In this document: piece after piece, positions 1 through 8,286 of the stretch
Layout: each line of letters begins with the position of its first letter
How positions within the stretch are numbered: position 1 is the stretch's first letter
Assembly: GCF_002964045.1 (NCBI RefSeq)
Contig: NZ_POPB01000254.1
Coordinates: 1-64,000, forward strand
Direction of reading: 5' to 3'
DNA: 64,000 nucleotides
From: Streptococcus suis
Lineage (GTDB): Bacteria; Bacillota; Bacilli; Lactobacillales; Streptococcaceae
Program-made: the position numbers and the translations under genes
The notes under the pieces: generated by a model
Databases searched by the model: none
Told to the model about the DNA's origin: nothing
The model's input: only the letters and a program-made list of their open reading frames with translations

Positions 1-83
1 TCAGTGGTTACCTCGGGATCACTAAACACTTTTTTGGCTGCAATGTCCATCATTGGACTGATAGAATGTCTTTTTTTGCTCAT
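1..83 (-). CDS. Rpn family recombination-promoting nuclease/putative transposase, 5' fragment
   Basis: Only the first 27 codons are in the window; the gene runs off the left edge. The visible N-terminus has basic residues followed by a D-I-A-A-K-K-V-F-S-D stretch, which resembles the start of streptococcal PD-(D/E)XK nuclease proteins of the Rpn/transposase-like family. The ATG at 83 has a GGAG about 7 nt upstream, and a TATAAT-like -10 lies at 164-169 on the minus strand. The catalytic residues would lie outside the window, so the family call rests on recall of the N-terminal pattern and is tentative. Confidence 0.45.
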   Translation of the reverse strand, partial: MSKKRHSISPMMDIAAKKVFSDPEVTT

Positions 84-198
84 CTTGTTCTCCGAATTCT
101 TTTGATGTGAGATATTCACCTCAAAACATATATTCGAAAAATAGAGCGATTTTCCCTAAGTTTATTATAGCATAAATCCTATAATTAGAAAAGGAAAA

Positions 199-236
199 TA
201 AAAACCTGCTAGTCTTTAAAAAACTAACAGGTTGAG
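199..236 (-). terminator. Rho-independent terminator of the 278-1051 lipoprotein gene
   Basis: Read on the minus strand, AACCTGTTAGT pairs with ACTAGCAGGTT across an A/T loop and is followed by TTTTATTTT. It lies just after the lipoprotein stop codon. Confidence 0.7.
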
Positions 237-277
237 AATGGCTTTATAATGGTAGAAGCGAAAGCTTTTATGCATGC

Positions 278-1051
278 TTATTGAACTTGGTCAAGGGTCG
301 CAAATACTGTTGGTGCGCTTTCCAAGTCATAAGTAAAATTATTGCGTACTTCTTCATCATCAGTAGCTGGTTTTGCAAAGAAAACAACGTTGTATTGACC
401 ATTTTCTAAGATAAAACCTGGGAAGATAGTGCCACCTAGACCAGTCACACCTGGCAGGATAGCTGACCAGTCACCTTCTGCTTGGCGAACGATAAAATGG
501 TTTGGTTTGTATTCGACAAGATCTGTGATTCGTGCTGTATAAGTAAAGATGTTATTTTCCTCTGGCTGATCTTCACTTGTGCGGAAATCATTTGTTACGG
601 TGATAGTGCCATCAGCAGAAAGGCTCATGTCGATATTTCGAGCTTGTTGACTTGTTCCTTTCCATTGACCAATTGCTGCAGGTGGGATTGTTGCAGATGG
701 TAAGGTTTGGATTTGCTTGTACGTAATTGCTGCAAGGTTGATCTGTGCTTGGTTCGTCTCTGCTGCTTGGCTATTTGTTGTTGTACTTGCCTGAGTTTCT
801 GATGCAGTACTTGATTGGTTTGTAGCGTTATTGTTGCTTGTTTCACTTTGTGATGAGCTCGTTTGCTCTGATTTGTTTTCCTGAGTTTTTTCAGCCTTCG
901 AAGAGCTTGCCGAACTTGATTTTTTTGTGCTCGATTGTGTCGTCTGACTGGTAGAAGTTTTTGTTTGCGTTTCTTGTGTCTTAGTAGAGCAAGCTGCTAA
1001 TAGACAAGTAGCAGATAGTAAAATGATAGTTTGGTTGATAATCTTTTTCAT
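278..1051 (-). CDS. Ser/Thr/Gln-rich lipoprotein of unknown function
   Basis: Predicted 257-aa lipoprotein. A basic N-terminus and hydrophobic segment end in a lipobox L-A-A-C with the lipid-carrying Cys at about residue 21. Residues about 22-105 are a low-complexity linker of Ser, Thr, Gln, Glu, Lys and Ala that would span the wall. Residues about 110-257 form a compact domain with a G-Q-W-K-G motif that recurs in small streptococcal lipoproteins, possibly DUF6287-like; I cannot confirm this. GGAGG precedes the ATG. The gene is a single unit with its own promoter (TTGACA-17-TATACT) and terminator. A WalR-type box lies upstream of the promoter, hinting at cell-wall-stress control. The biochemical role is unknown. 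Confidence 0.85.
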   Translation of the reverse strand: MKKIINQTIILLSATCLLAACSTKTQETQTKTSTSQTTQSSTKKSSSASSSKAEKTQENKSEQTSSSQSETSNNNATNQSSTASETQASTTTNSQAAETNQAQINLAAITYKQIQTLPSATIPPAAIGQWKGTSQQARNIDMSLSADGTITVTNDFRTSEDQPEENNIFTYTARITDLVEYKPNHFIVRQAEGDWSAILPGVTGLGGTIFPGFILENGQYNVVFFAKPATDDEEVRNNFTYDLESAPTVFATLDQVQ

Positions 1052-1077
1052 TGTTTGTTACCTCCATTTATAAATAG

Positions 1078-1106
1078 AGTATAGCAAATAAAAAATGGAT
1101 TGTCAA
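1078..1106 (-). promoter_or_regulatory. Sigma-A promoter of the lipoprotein gene
   Basis: On the minus strand TTGACA (1101-1106) and TATACT (1078-1083) are 17 bp apart, a near-consensus vegetative promoter. The start codon is about 27 nt beyond the -10. Confidence 0.8.
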
Positions 1107-1114
1107 CACATTTT

Positions 1115-1140
1115 TGTAACATTTGTAATGTTTTTGTAAC
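1115..1140 (+). promoter_or_regulatory. WalR/VicR-type box (three TGTAAY half sites)
   Basis: TGTAAC (1115), TGTAAT (1124) and TGTAAC (1135). The last two are separated by exactly 5 bp and fit the published WalR/VicR pattern TGTWAH-N5-TGTWAH. The box lies 18 bp upstream of the lipoprotein -35. Control by WalR is inferred. Confidence 0.5.
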
Positions 1141-1156
1141 AAAAGAAATTTTATTG

Positions 1157-3649
1157 TTACTTTTTAGTGAAAAAATTTTCAATATCTGCCTGATCTATGC
1201 CAATCATGGGGTCGATGGTTAGCAGGTTGTCCACTGTCAAAATGTATTCTGTGGGTTGTCCACTTGTTTTTTCTGGCTGGTCTTGGTCAAGAAGGGATAG
1301 TTGCTGGCTGTTTTCAGTTACGGGCTCTGTTTGTTTTGGTTTATCTGACTGGACAGGGGGCTGGGTTTGCTTGGCTGTGGCTGTTTTGCTTTCGTTGTTA
1401 TCTGTCAGGATTTCCTTGCTGTCCTGCTCTGCTATTTCCCCTTGGAAACGAGGGACCAGATAGGTTTTTCGGAGGGTGCCAGCGTTTTTGACGGCGTAGT
1501 CGAAGGCGGAGATTTCGCCTAGGAGAATGAGCTTGCTCTTGGAGCGGGTGATGGCGGTGTAGACCAGGTTGCGCTGGAGCATGCGGTGGCTGGTGCGGGT
1601 GATGGGAAGGATGACCACCTGGAACTCGCTACCTTGGGACTTGTGTATGGACATGGCATAGGCCAGGGTAATCTTGTACCATTCATTACGTGGATAGGTG
1701 ACCTCGCTACCGTCGAAATTGATGGTAATCTCGTCCTGCTTGGAGTCGGTGTACTTGGCAGGCAGGAGGTCGGTGATGTAGCCCAAATCACCATTGAAGA
1801 CATTGGCCTCGGCATCGTTGACTAGGTGGATGACTCGGTCACCTTGGCGGAAGGCTTGCTCGTTGTGGAGGAATTCTAGCTCTCCGTCTTCTAGAGGATT
1901 GAGTAGGGCCTGGGTCATGGTGTTGAGTTGGTCAATGCCTGCGGCACCACGGTACATAGGTGCGAGGATTTGGACTTCGTTTGCAGGGATACCTGACTTG
2001 ATGGCTGCACCGACAATGCGTTCAATCAGGGCTGGAATTTGTTCGTTTTGCGCTTCAAAATAGGAGCGGTCAGCCTTTTTCTCACGGAAATCGCTAGGTA
2101 GAGCTCCTTGACGAATTTGGCTGGCTAGGGTAACAATGGTTGAATCGTCGGATTGGCGGTAGATGCGTTCCAGAGTGATGCTGGGCAGCTTGTCAATTTT
2201 CAAGAGGTCAGCTAGGACTTGGCCGGGGCTGACAGAGGGTAATTGCTCCGCATCGCCGACAATCAGAACTTGGGTCTGGGATGAGATGTTCTGGAAGAGT
2301 TGGTTTGCCAACCAAGTATCTACCATAGAAAACTCATCGACGATGATAAAGTCGGCATCCAAATAATCATCACGGTAGGATTCTTCCTGTCCTTCTACCA
2401 GACCGAGATGGCGATGGATGGTGGCGGAAGGCAGACCTGTCAATTCATTCATCCGTCTGGCTGCTCGTCCAGTTGGAGCAGCAAGGAGGACAGGGCATTC
2501 TTCTCGGTTGCGCGTCAGGTCAATCTTATGCAAGATGGCATAGACTGCGATAATACCGTTGATAACTGTCGTTTTTCCTGTTCCTGGTCCGCCTGTCAGA
2601 ATGAAAAGCGGATTGGTAATGGCTTGGACGATGGCTTCCTTTTGAATGTCATCGTAGGTCAGGGAAGACATACTTTCCAGCTCTGCTATGGCAGCCTCAA
2701 CGTCTGCGCGTGGGAAGGGTTTGAAGCCATTTTTTCCCATCAGGCGGGTCAAGTTTTTATGGATACCATGTTCGGCAAAGTAGAGGCTGTTGTCAAAAAT
2801 CTTTGTGCCTTCTTGCTGTACCTTGTCATCTGCAATCAGTCCAGTCAATTCTTGGGCAACTGCGGCAGGGTCCAGCTCTGTATGGCGGGATTTTTCCAGC
2901 AGTTCAAGGGTTGCTTCCAGCAAGTCTCTGGCCTCCACATAGGTATCGCCTGTTTCCATGGAGCGATGAATGAGGCTAAAGAGCATGCCTGCCCGAAAAC
3001 GTTGAGGGGAATCGCTGGCAATGCCTAGGTTTTCTGCGATTCTATCGGCAATGGTAAAGCCGAGCCCCTGTACATCTTCGACCAGTTGATAGGGATTTTC
3101 TTCAATAATCTGAAGTGTTTTTTCCTTATACTGGTCTTGGATTTGAAAGGCCAATTTATTGGGAATGCCGTATTCAGCCAGCTTGGCCAAAATTAGTTCG
3201 GTTCCATAATTGAGGCGGAGTTTCTCCACAAATGCCTGCATGTTCTTGCTGGATAGACCTGTAATTTGGGTCAGTTTTTCAGGTTCAGCTAAAATCTTAT
3301 CAATGGTATCTTCGCCGTAGAGTTCAACGATTTTTTCTGCTGTTTTACGACCGATTCCCTTGAAATGGTTGCTGGAGAAATACTTGACCAGACCAGTTGA
3401 GGTAGGCTTACTGCGCTCGTAGCGCGAAATTTGCAGTTGCTGACCATACTTGGGATGGGTGACCAGATTGCCATAGAAACGATAGTCTTCTCCTTCAATG
3501 ACATCGGCAATGGTTCCGGTTACGATAATCTCGTAGTCATCATAGTCTGCATCTGTCTCCTCGATTTCAAGGAGGAGGATTTTATAAAAATTGCTAGGAT
3601 TTTCAAAAATAATCCGGTCAATAGTACCGGTAACATACACTTCGTTCAT
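1157..3649 (-). CDS. recD2: RecD2-type ATP-dependent DNA helicase
   Basis: Superfamily 1B 5'-3' helicase of the RecD2 class, acting in DNA repair without RecBC. An N-terminal OB-like and helix-hairpin-helix region (G-I-G-R-K-T-A-E) is followed by Walker A (L-T-G-G-P-G-T-G-K-T-T, about residue 355), Walker B-like I-V-D-E-F-S-M and a C-terminal UvrD-like motif (H-K-S-Q-G-S-E-F). The C-terminal 100 residues are a Gln/Lys-rich tail. I chose the ATG at 3649 (M-N-E-V-Y-V-T-G) because GGAA lies 9 nt upstream; an ATG at 3658 and a TTG at 3700 are alternatives. Last gene of the rnhC-lepB-recD2 unit. Confidence 0.93.
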   Translation of the reverse strand: MNEVYVTGTIDRIIFENPSNFYKILLLEIEETDADYDDYEIIVTGTIADVIEGEDYRFYGNLVTHPKYGQQLQISRYERSKPTSTGLVKYFSSNHFKGIGRKTAEKIVELYGEDTIDKILAEPEKLTQITGLSSKNMQAFVEKLRLNYGTELILAKLAEYGIPNKLAFQIQDQYKEKTLQIIEENPYQLVEDVQGLGFTIADRIAENLGIASDSPQRFRAGMLFSLIHRSMETGDTYVEARDLLEATLELLEKSRHTELDPAAVAQELTGLIADDKVQQEGTKIFDNSLYFAEHGIHKNLTRLMGKNGFKPFPRADVEAAIAELESMSSLTYDDIQKEAIVQAITNPLFILTGGPGTGKTTVINGIIAVYAILHKIDLTRNREECPVLLAAPTGRAARRMNELTGLPSATIHRHLGLVEGQEESYRDDYLDADFIIVDEFSMVDTWLANQLFQNISSQTQVLIVGDAEQLPSVSPGQVLADLLKIDKLPSITLERIYRQSDDSTIVTLASQIRQGALPSDFREKKADRSYFEAQNEQIPALIERIVGAAIKSGIPANEVQILAPMYRGAAGIDQLNTMTQALLNPLEDGELEFLHNEQAFRQGDRVIHLVNDAEANVFNGDLGYITDLLPAKYTDSKQDEITINFDGSEVTYPRNEWYKITLAYAMSIHKSQGSEFQVVILPITRTSHRMLQRNLVYTAITRSKSKLILLGEISAFDYAVKNAGTLRKTYLVPRFQGEIAEQDSKEILTDNNESKTATAKQTQPPVQSDKPKQTEPVTENSQQLSLLDQDQPEKTSGQPTEYILTVDNLLTIDPMIGIDQADIENFFTKK

Positions 3650-3711
3650 AGAATTCATTTCCAATAATAATGAAAAGAAGTTTGGAACGGCTTGATCCAA
3701 ACTTGTTTATA

Positions 3712-4335
3712 TTAGTCAACAGTTCCAATACGATTGAAAGGCCACATGCGAAAGACGACTTCTCCCTTGATATTTGAACGGGTAAATGGACCAACTGTAC
3801 GGCTATCGAGTGAAACTAGTCTGTTATCGCCCAAGAGGAAATACTGCCCTTCTGGTACTGTGTAGCTGAGACTAGGATAGCTATTGGCATCTAAGGTGAA
3901 GGCTTGAGCAGTTTGCGCTAAAGCTTGGAATTGTTTATTGTAGGAGTACTCAGCTTGAAGTTTATCTTTTTGAAAGGCTGCGAGGTACTCATCTAGATAT
4001 GGTTCATCTACTTTTTGGTCGTTCACATAGAGGACGTCGTTTTCAATGCGAATGGTGTCTCCAGGCATTCCGATAACACGTTTCACAATTAGTTTTTCTT
4101 TGCCACTCGAATCAACTTCGCTAGCAACTACAATGTCAAATCGGTCAATGCTAGTTGTTTTTAGCATGATCAATTTTTCTTGATGTTGTAAAGTAGGGTC
4201 CATAGAGTGCCCATCTACTGAAACAGGTTCCCACAAGAAGAAGCGACTAGCTAAAAATGATCCGACTATGAGGATAAAAATTCCCCATTCTGCAAGAAAG
4301 CTAGCAAAGCTTGAACGTTTTTTATTTCTGGCCAT
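3712..4335 (-). CDS. lepB: Type I signal peptidase
   Basis: Membrane-bound serine/lysine protease (S26) that removes signal peptides from exported proteins. It has one N-terminal membrane segment (residues about 13-32), the catalytic Ser in G-H-S-M-D-P (about residue 44) and the general-base Lys in K-R-V-I-G-M-P-G-D (about residue 85), then the C-terminal G-D-N-R box. At 207 aa it is the usual Gram-positive length. GAGGA lies upstream of the ATG. It sits 10 nt after rnhC and just before recD2, so the three are likely co-transcribed. Confidence 0.95.
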   Translation of the reverse strand: MARNKKRSSFASFLAEWGIFILIVGSFLASRFFLWEPVSVDGHSMDPTLQHQEKLIMLKTTSIDRFDIVVASEVDSSGKEKLIVKRVIGMPGDTIRIENDVLYVNDQKVDEPYLDEYLAAFQKDKLQAEYSYNKQFQALAQTAQAFTLDANSYPSLSYTVPEGQYFLLGDNRLVSLDSRTVGPFTRSNIKGEVVFRMWPFNRIGTVD

Positions 4336-4345
4336 AAATGTTTCC

Positions 4346-5236
4346 TCATTTCAATAATTTTTGTGCTTTTTGTGTATTGGCAAAGTGGAGTTTGGCAGTT
4401 TGGTTGAGACCAGCCATGCCATAGTCTTTTAAGATGCTTGCCGCGACCTGGTCGGACTTACTGCCAGCACCAGACGGTAGATTCATCCCAACTAGTTGAC
4501 CAAGCTGGACAAGATTTTCTAAAAACATAGCTCTAGCAATAATAGAAGATACTGCCACAGCCAAATACTTGCCTTCAGCCTTTTCTTCTAGAGTGACGGG
4601 GTTGGCAAATTGGTTGGCTTCCTTCTTCAAGTACTTTTGATAATTTTGACTGGAAGTGAAGGCGTCAATGATAATCTTCTTGGGCTGGACACCCTTTTGC
4701 AAGAGTAGGAAAATAGCCTGATTGTGTAGGGCGACCTTGACAGACACCGCATTGTAGCCTTGCTCAATGACTTCGTTGTATTTTTTCGGAGACAATAGCA
4801 GAGCTTGATGGAGGATTTTTTCTTTTAAGAGAGGGGCGATTTGGCAGATTTTTTGGTCTGTCATTTTCTTGGAATCATCGACACCAAGCGACTTGAGAAA
4901 GGCATGGTCTTCTGGGCGGACAAAACTAGCAACGACTGCCAAACCTCCAAAATAAGACCCGTTTCCAACCTCATCTGTCCCAATCATGGGCAGGTTTTGA
5001 CCAGGTACGGTCGTCTGTCCAGAGCTTTCTGGCTCATAGCCCCAGAGCCCTGCTTCCTGCTCTGCCATTTCCCCTTGGAAAACGACCTTTCCTGAAGTAT
5101 AGATGGACAGGCTGGCACCGGTCAGTTTGAAAAATGCTTCGATGTAAGGATTTTTGCTGGTCTGCCGATAGCGGTCATAGTGAGCCATCATGGCTTGTTT
5201 TTGCTGGGCAGATGCCTTTAGTACAACGGTATTCAT
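4346..5236 (-). CDS. rnhC: Ribonuclease HIII
   Basis: Cleaves the RNA strand of RNA-DNA hybrids. The N-terminal ~85 residues are a TBP-like substrate-binding domain; the catalytic domain begins with I-G-T-D-E-V-G-N-G, the D-E-x-G-x-G motif characteristic of HIII. Length is 296 aa from the ATG at 5236, normal for the family. An in-frame TTG at 5254 gives six more residues but lies inside the predicted promoter. No Shine-Dalgarno sequence precedes the ATG: the likely -10 (TACAAT, extended by TG) ends 6 nt before it, so the mRNA may be leaderless. Confidence 0.93.
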   Translation of the reverse strand: MNTVVLKASAQQKQAMMAHYDRYRQTSKNPYIEAFFKLTGASLSIYTSGKVVFQGEMAEQEAGLWGYEPESSGQTTVPGQNLPMIGTDEVGNGSYFGGLAVVASFVRPEDHAFLKSLGVDDSKKMTDQKICQIAPLLKEKILHQALLLSPKKYNEVIEQGYNAVSVKVALHNQAIFLLLQKGVQPKKIIIDAFTSSQNYQKYLKKEANQFANPVTLEEKAEGKYLAVAVSSIIARAMFLENLVQLGQLVGMNLPSGAGSKSDQVAASILKDYGMAGLNQTAKLHFANTQKAQKLLK

Positions 5237-5242
5237 GTTCTT

Positions 5243-5251
5243 ATTGTAACA
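5243..5251 (-). promoter_or_regulatory. Extended -10 promoter abutting rnhC start (leaderless)
   Basis: On the minus strand TG-T-TACAAT ends six bases before the rnhC ATG, so transcription would start at or next to the start codon. No good -35 is seen, as is usual for extended -10 promoters. Confidence 0.5.
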
Positions 5252-5320
5252 CAAATGCTAGTTAGAGTGTGCAGAAAAGGGTGGAATTTACTATAATGGT
5301 AGAAGAAAGTGAGGTACACT

Positions 5321-6304
5321 ATGGAAGTGCAAATGAAGTATAAATGGGCGACTCTGGGAACAGGTGTCATCGCCAATGAACTCGTTCAGGCCTTGCAGGC
5401 TATGGGTGGAAATCTTTATTCGGTGGCTAACCGTACCTATGACAAGGGTGTGGAATTTGCGCAAAAATATGGCATCGAGAAAGTTTATGAAGAAATCGAT
5501 CAAGTGTTTGAGGATCCTGAAGTAGACATTATCTATATTTCTACACCTCACAATACCCATATCAATTATTTGAGAAAGGCCTTGAAGGCTGGGAAGCATG
5601 TCCTCTGTGAAAAGTCTATTACGCTGAATTCAGAAGAATTAGCAGAAGCCATTCAACTGGCAGAAGAAAATCAGGTTATCCTGGCAGAAGCCATGACTAT
5701 TTTCCATATGCCAATCTATCGTCAGTTGAGCCAAGTGGTTGCTAGTGGCAAGCTTGGAGAGTTGAAGATGATTCAGATGAACTTTGGCAGCTACAAGGAA
5801 TACGATATGACCAACCGCTTTTTCAATAAGAACTTGGCAGGCGGAGCCCTCTTGGATATTGGTGTCTACGCCCTGTCCTTTGTCCGTTGGTTTATGACGG
5901 AAAAGCCTAGCCAGGTCTTGTCTCAGGTCAAATTGGCTCCGACAGGTGTGGACGAGCAGGTAGGGATTTTGCTCAGCAATGATGCAGGAGAAATGGCGAC
6001 TATCGCCCTGACCCTCCATGCCAAACAGCCAAAACGTGGAACGATTGCCTACGATAAAGGCTACATCGAGCTTTACGAGTATCCACGTGGTCAGAAGGCA
6101 GTCATCACCTACACAGAAGATGGTAGTCAAGAGGTAATCGAAGCGGGCGAAACAGCCAAGGCCCTTTCTTATGAAGTGGCGGATATGGAAAAAGCTGTCG
6201 CGGGTATCGAAAACACCATGCACCTAGCATTTACCCAAGATGTCATGGACATTATGACCCAACTCCGTAAAGAATGGGGCTTGGTTTATCCTGAAGAAAT
6301 GTAG
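5321..6304 (+). CDS. Gfo/Idh/MocA-family NAD(P)-dependent oxidoreductase
   Basis: 327-aa enzyme with an N-terminal Rossmann fold (G-T-G-V-I-A near the start) and the family signature E-K-S-I-T-L in the position of the catalytic E-K-P motif, followed by the C-terminal alpha/beta substrate domain (L-L-D-I-G-V-Y). Members oxidise sugars, inositols or dihydrodiols; the substrate cannot be read from sequence. ATG at 5321 has GAGG 6 nt upstream; ATG at 5333 and GTG at 5309 are alternatives. TATAAT at 5292-5297 is its likely -10. It is divergent from rnhC and monocistronic. E-K-S instead of E-K-P is common in streptococcal members. Confidence 0.88.
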   Translation: MEVQMKYKWATLGTGVIANELVQALQAMGGNLYSVANRTYDKGVEFAQKYGIEKVYEEIDQVFEDPEVDIIYISTPHNTHINYLRKALKAGKHVLCEKSITLNSEELAEAIQLAEENQVILAEAMTIFHMPIYRQLSQVVASGKLGELKMIQMNFGSYKEYDMTNRFFNKNLAGGALLDIGVYALSFVRWFMTEKPSQVLSQVKLAPTGVDEQVGILLSNDAGEMATIALTLHAKQPKRGTIAYDKGYIELYEYPRGQKAVITYTEDGSQEVIEAGETAKALSYEVADMEKAVAGIENTMHLAFTQDVMDIMTQLRKEWGLVYPEEM

Positions 6305-6390
6305 TCTATCATGTTGAACAGTGAATACAGGTTCTTACCTATTAAAAAATAAAGACCTTGGATTGTTCACTCAAAATTATATCTAGATAA

Positions 6391-6428
6391 TGTGACAAAT
6401 TAGTGACAATTGTATAGGATTTGTGACA
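6391..6428 (+). promoter_or_regulatory. Three phased GTGACA repeats upstream of the LysM gene
   Basis: GTGACA occurs at 6392, 6403 and 6423, spaced 11 and 20 bp, on one face of the helix. The first two fit the N5 spacing of a WalR box but with G in place of A/T (TGTGAC-N5-AGTGAC). A regulator site is inferred from periodicity. Confidence 0.4.
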
Positions 6429-6483
6429 GAAACTTTGAAAGATTACACATCGAATACAGTTTATTTAAAAGAAACAGAAGCGC

Positions 6484-6512
6484 TTGTTTTTCTGTTTTGA
6501 ATGGGTTATCAT
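6484..6512 (+). promoter_or_regulatory. Promoter of the LysM protein gene
   Basis: TTGTTT (6484-6489) and TATCAT (6507-6512) with a 17-bp spacer; the ATG at 6542 follows an AAGGAA ribosome site. Confidence 0.6.
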
Positions 6513-6541
6513 AGGTGTATCAAATCGAAAAGGAATAGTTT

Positions 6542-7762
6542 ATGAAACGTAAGAGAGTAAATAAACCAAAACACATGCGTCGTAAGAGAAAAACATCTAT
6601 TTTAAAAGAAAATAAAAAAATGATGTATGCTTCTTCTTTGGCATTGTCTTTGTTTACTACAGGAGTGGTATCTACAAATGTTATGGCTATTGAATGGACG
6701 CCTCGCACAGTAGCAGAGATTCGTCCTGAAATTGTTCAAGAAAGTAATCAAATGACTTACACTGTCAAATATGGTGATACTTTGTCTGCCATTGCTTCTG
6801 CTATGAATATTGATATGGACACTTTGGCAAAAATCAACCAGATTGCAGATATCAATCTTATTTTCCCCGACACTGTGTTAACAACAACAGTTGACCAAAA
6901 CAATCAAGTTACACAGGTCGAAATTGAGACTCCAAGCCAAGAAAATCCAGCTGAAACAGTTCAAGCAACAGTTGATGTGACGACCAATCAAGCTAAGGTT
7001 GATAATACAGTTGTAAACTTGGATGAGGTTCCTGCGGTAATACCAACAACACCAGTAGTAGAAACTCAAGCCCCAGCGGTATCGGAAGCTCAAGCGGCAG
7101 CGGACGTCCAAGCAGCAGAAGCTCAAGCAGCAGCGGACGCTCAAGCGGCAGCGGAAGTTCAAGCGGCAGCGGAAGTTCAAGCGGCAGCGGAAGCTCAAGC
7201 GGCAGCGGAAGCTCAAGCAGCAGCAGAAGCTCAAGCGGCAGCGCAAGCTCAAGCAGCAGCAGAAGCTCAAGCGGCAGCGGACGCCCAAGCGGCAGCAGAA
7301 GCTCAAGCGGCAGCGGAGGCCCAAGCGGCAGCGGAGGCCCAAGCAGCAGCAGAAGCTCAAGCCGCAGCGGAGGCTCAAGCGGTGGCGGAAGCTCAAGCGG
7401 CAAGTACAAGTTCATATGATGTTGGACTCCAACCGCAAGTAGCAGCCTTCCGAGCAGAAGTTGCTAATGCCTTTGGCATTACATCCTTCTCAGGTTATCG
7501 TGCGGGAGATTCTGGAGATCACGGTAAAGGATTAGCCATTGACTTTATGGTACCGCAAAGTTCAGCACTGGGTGACCAAGTGGCTGAATATGCCATTGCC
7601 AATATGGGGGCGAAAAATATTTCTTATGTTATTTGGAAACAACGTTTCTATGCACCATACGCAAGCATCTATGGTCCTGCATACACTTGGAACTTGATGC
7701 CAGACCGTGGTAGCATTACTGAGAACCATTACGACCACGTACACGTGTCATTTAATCAATAG
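6542..7762 (+). CDS. Secreted LysM protein with Ala-rich repeats and a C-terminal M15-like domain
   Basis: 406-aa exported wall protein. A long basic start and hydrophobic segment (residues about 28-50) form the signal peptide. One LysM domain follows (residues about 72-115, Y-T-V-K-Y-G-D-T-L-S), which binds peptidoglycan. Residues about 180-288 are about 18 copies of a six-residue E/D-A/V-Q-A-A-A unit, likely helical. The C-terminal ~110 residues contain S-G-Y-R-A-G-D, H-G-K-G-L-A-I-D and H-Y-D-H-V-H-V, the spacing of zinc ligands in LAS/M15-like and ARB_07466-type domains, so a peptidoglycan peptidase role is possible. Terminator at 7765-7802. Confidence 0.87.
   Translation: MKRKRVNKPKHMRRKRKTSILKENKKMMYASSLALSLFTTGVVSTNVMAIEWTPRTVAEIRPEIVQESNQMTYTVKYGDTLSAIASAMNIDMDTLAKINQIADINLIFPDTVLTTTVDQNNQVTQVEIETPSQENPAETVQATVDVTTNQAKVDNTVVNLDEVPAVIPTTPVVETQAPAVSEAQAAADVQAAEAQAAADAQAAAEVQAAAEVQAAAEAQAAAEAQAAAEAQAAAQAQAAAEAQAAADAQAAAEAQAAAEAQAAAEAQAAAEAQAAAEAQAVAEAQAASTSSYDVGLQPQVAAFRAEVANAFGITSFSGYRAGDSGDHGKGLAIDFMVPQSSALGDQVAEYAIANMGAKNISYVIWKQRFYAPYASIYGPAYTWNLMPDRGSITENHYDHVHVSFNQ
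7087..7404 (+). repeat. In-frame 18-bp tandem repeat in the LysM gene
   Basis: About 18 near-identical 18-bp units (GCGGAAGCTCAAGCGGCA type) code for E-A-Q-A-A-A. One unit is one codon short. Copy number is likely to vary between strains. Confidence 0.85.
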
Positions 7763-7764
7763 AA

Positions 7765-7802
7765 TAAAAAAGCCAAACTTATATCGTGAGCTTGGCTTTT
7801 TT
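7765..7802. terminator. Bidirectional terminator
   Basis: AAAAAAGCCAA and TTGGCTTTTTT flank a short loop between the LysM gene (+) and the DUF1801 gene (-), serving both. Confidence 0.8.
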
Positions 7803-7855
7803 AGGGCAAGTATGAATTCAAAAATAAGAAGAATGCTTGCTATATTTGCAACAAC

Positions 7856-8218
7856 CTACCTCCAAAACTTATCATAGCCCTTCTTATCTTCCATGTTAAA
7901 GGTGATGATATTGCGGAGTAGTTCCCAGTTGACCTCTTGGTCTTCCTTAATTTTGAAGAGGTTGGAAGTCGCATCGTAGCCGGCTTCCTTGATGTCCTTG
8001 GCAAAAGTCTCCATAGTAACCGTTTCAGGTGCAACGGAAATATGAGCCTTGGCAGCGGAGAAGCCAATAATAAAAGTTCCGTCCATGATAAACATGGGCT
8101 GGTTCCACTTGATTTCAGTCGTTAGACTTGGAAATTCCTGCTGGATTTGGGTGAAAATTTCCTCGAGCTTGTCCTTCAAGATAGGATTTTTAACCTTGTT
8201 CAAAAATTCTTGGAGCAT
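7856..8218 (-). CDS. DUF1801 / YdhG-like (iron chaperone-type) protein
   Basis: 120-aa cytosolic protein matching the DUF1801 fold: an N-terminal helix pair (P-I-L-K-D-K-L-E-E-I), E-I-K-W-N-Q-P-M-F, and G-F-S-A-A-K-A-H-I-S-V-A-P. Bacillus YdhG of this family was proposed to be a frataxin-like iron chaperone, but most members have no tested function. It is a complete single gene; AAAGGAACC precedes the ATG. It is convergent with the LysM gene and lies downstream of treC, separated by a terminator, so it is not part of the trehalose unit. Confidence 0.85.
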   Translation of the reverse strand: MLQEFLNKVKNPILKDKLEEIFTQIQQEFPSLTTEIKWNQPMFIMDGTFIIGFSAAKAHISVAPETVTMETFAKDIKEAGYDATSNLFKIKEDQEVNWELLRNIITFNMEDKKGYDKFWR

Positions 8219-8259
8219 GGGTGGTTCCTTTCTTTTTTATTTCATTCTATCATACATAA

Positions 8260-8285
8260 AAGAGGAGTTGCCTCCTCTTTTTGTG
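8260..8285. terminator. Terminator after treC
   Basis: AAAAGAGGAG-TTG-CCTCCTCTTTTT is a perfect hairpin directly after the treC stop, with T-runs in both directions. Confidence 0.8.
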
Positions 8286-8286
8286 A

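Noticed and set aside
2300-3028. 242-codon plus-strand open frame inside recD2
   Set aside because: Antisense shadow; low-quality composition and no ribosome site.
6878-7415. Long minus-strand open frames opposite the LysM Ala-rich repeat
   Set aside because: They are Cys/Arg- or Leu/Pro-rich readings of the 18-bp repeat, have no ribosome site, and the plus strand codes a coherent protein.
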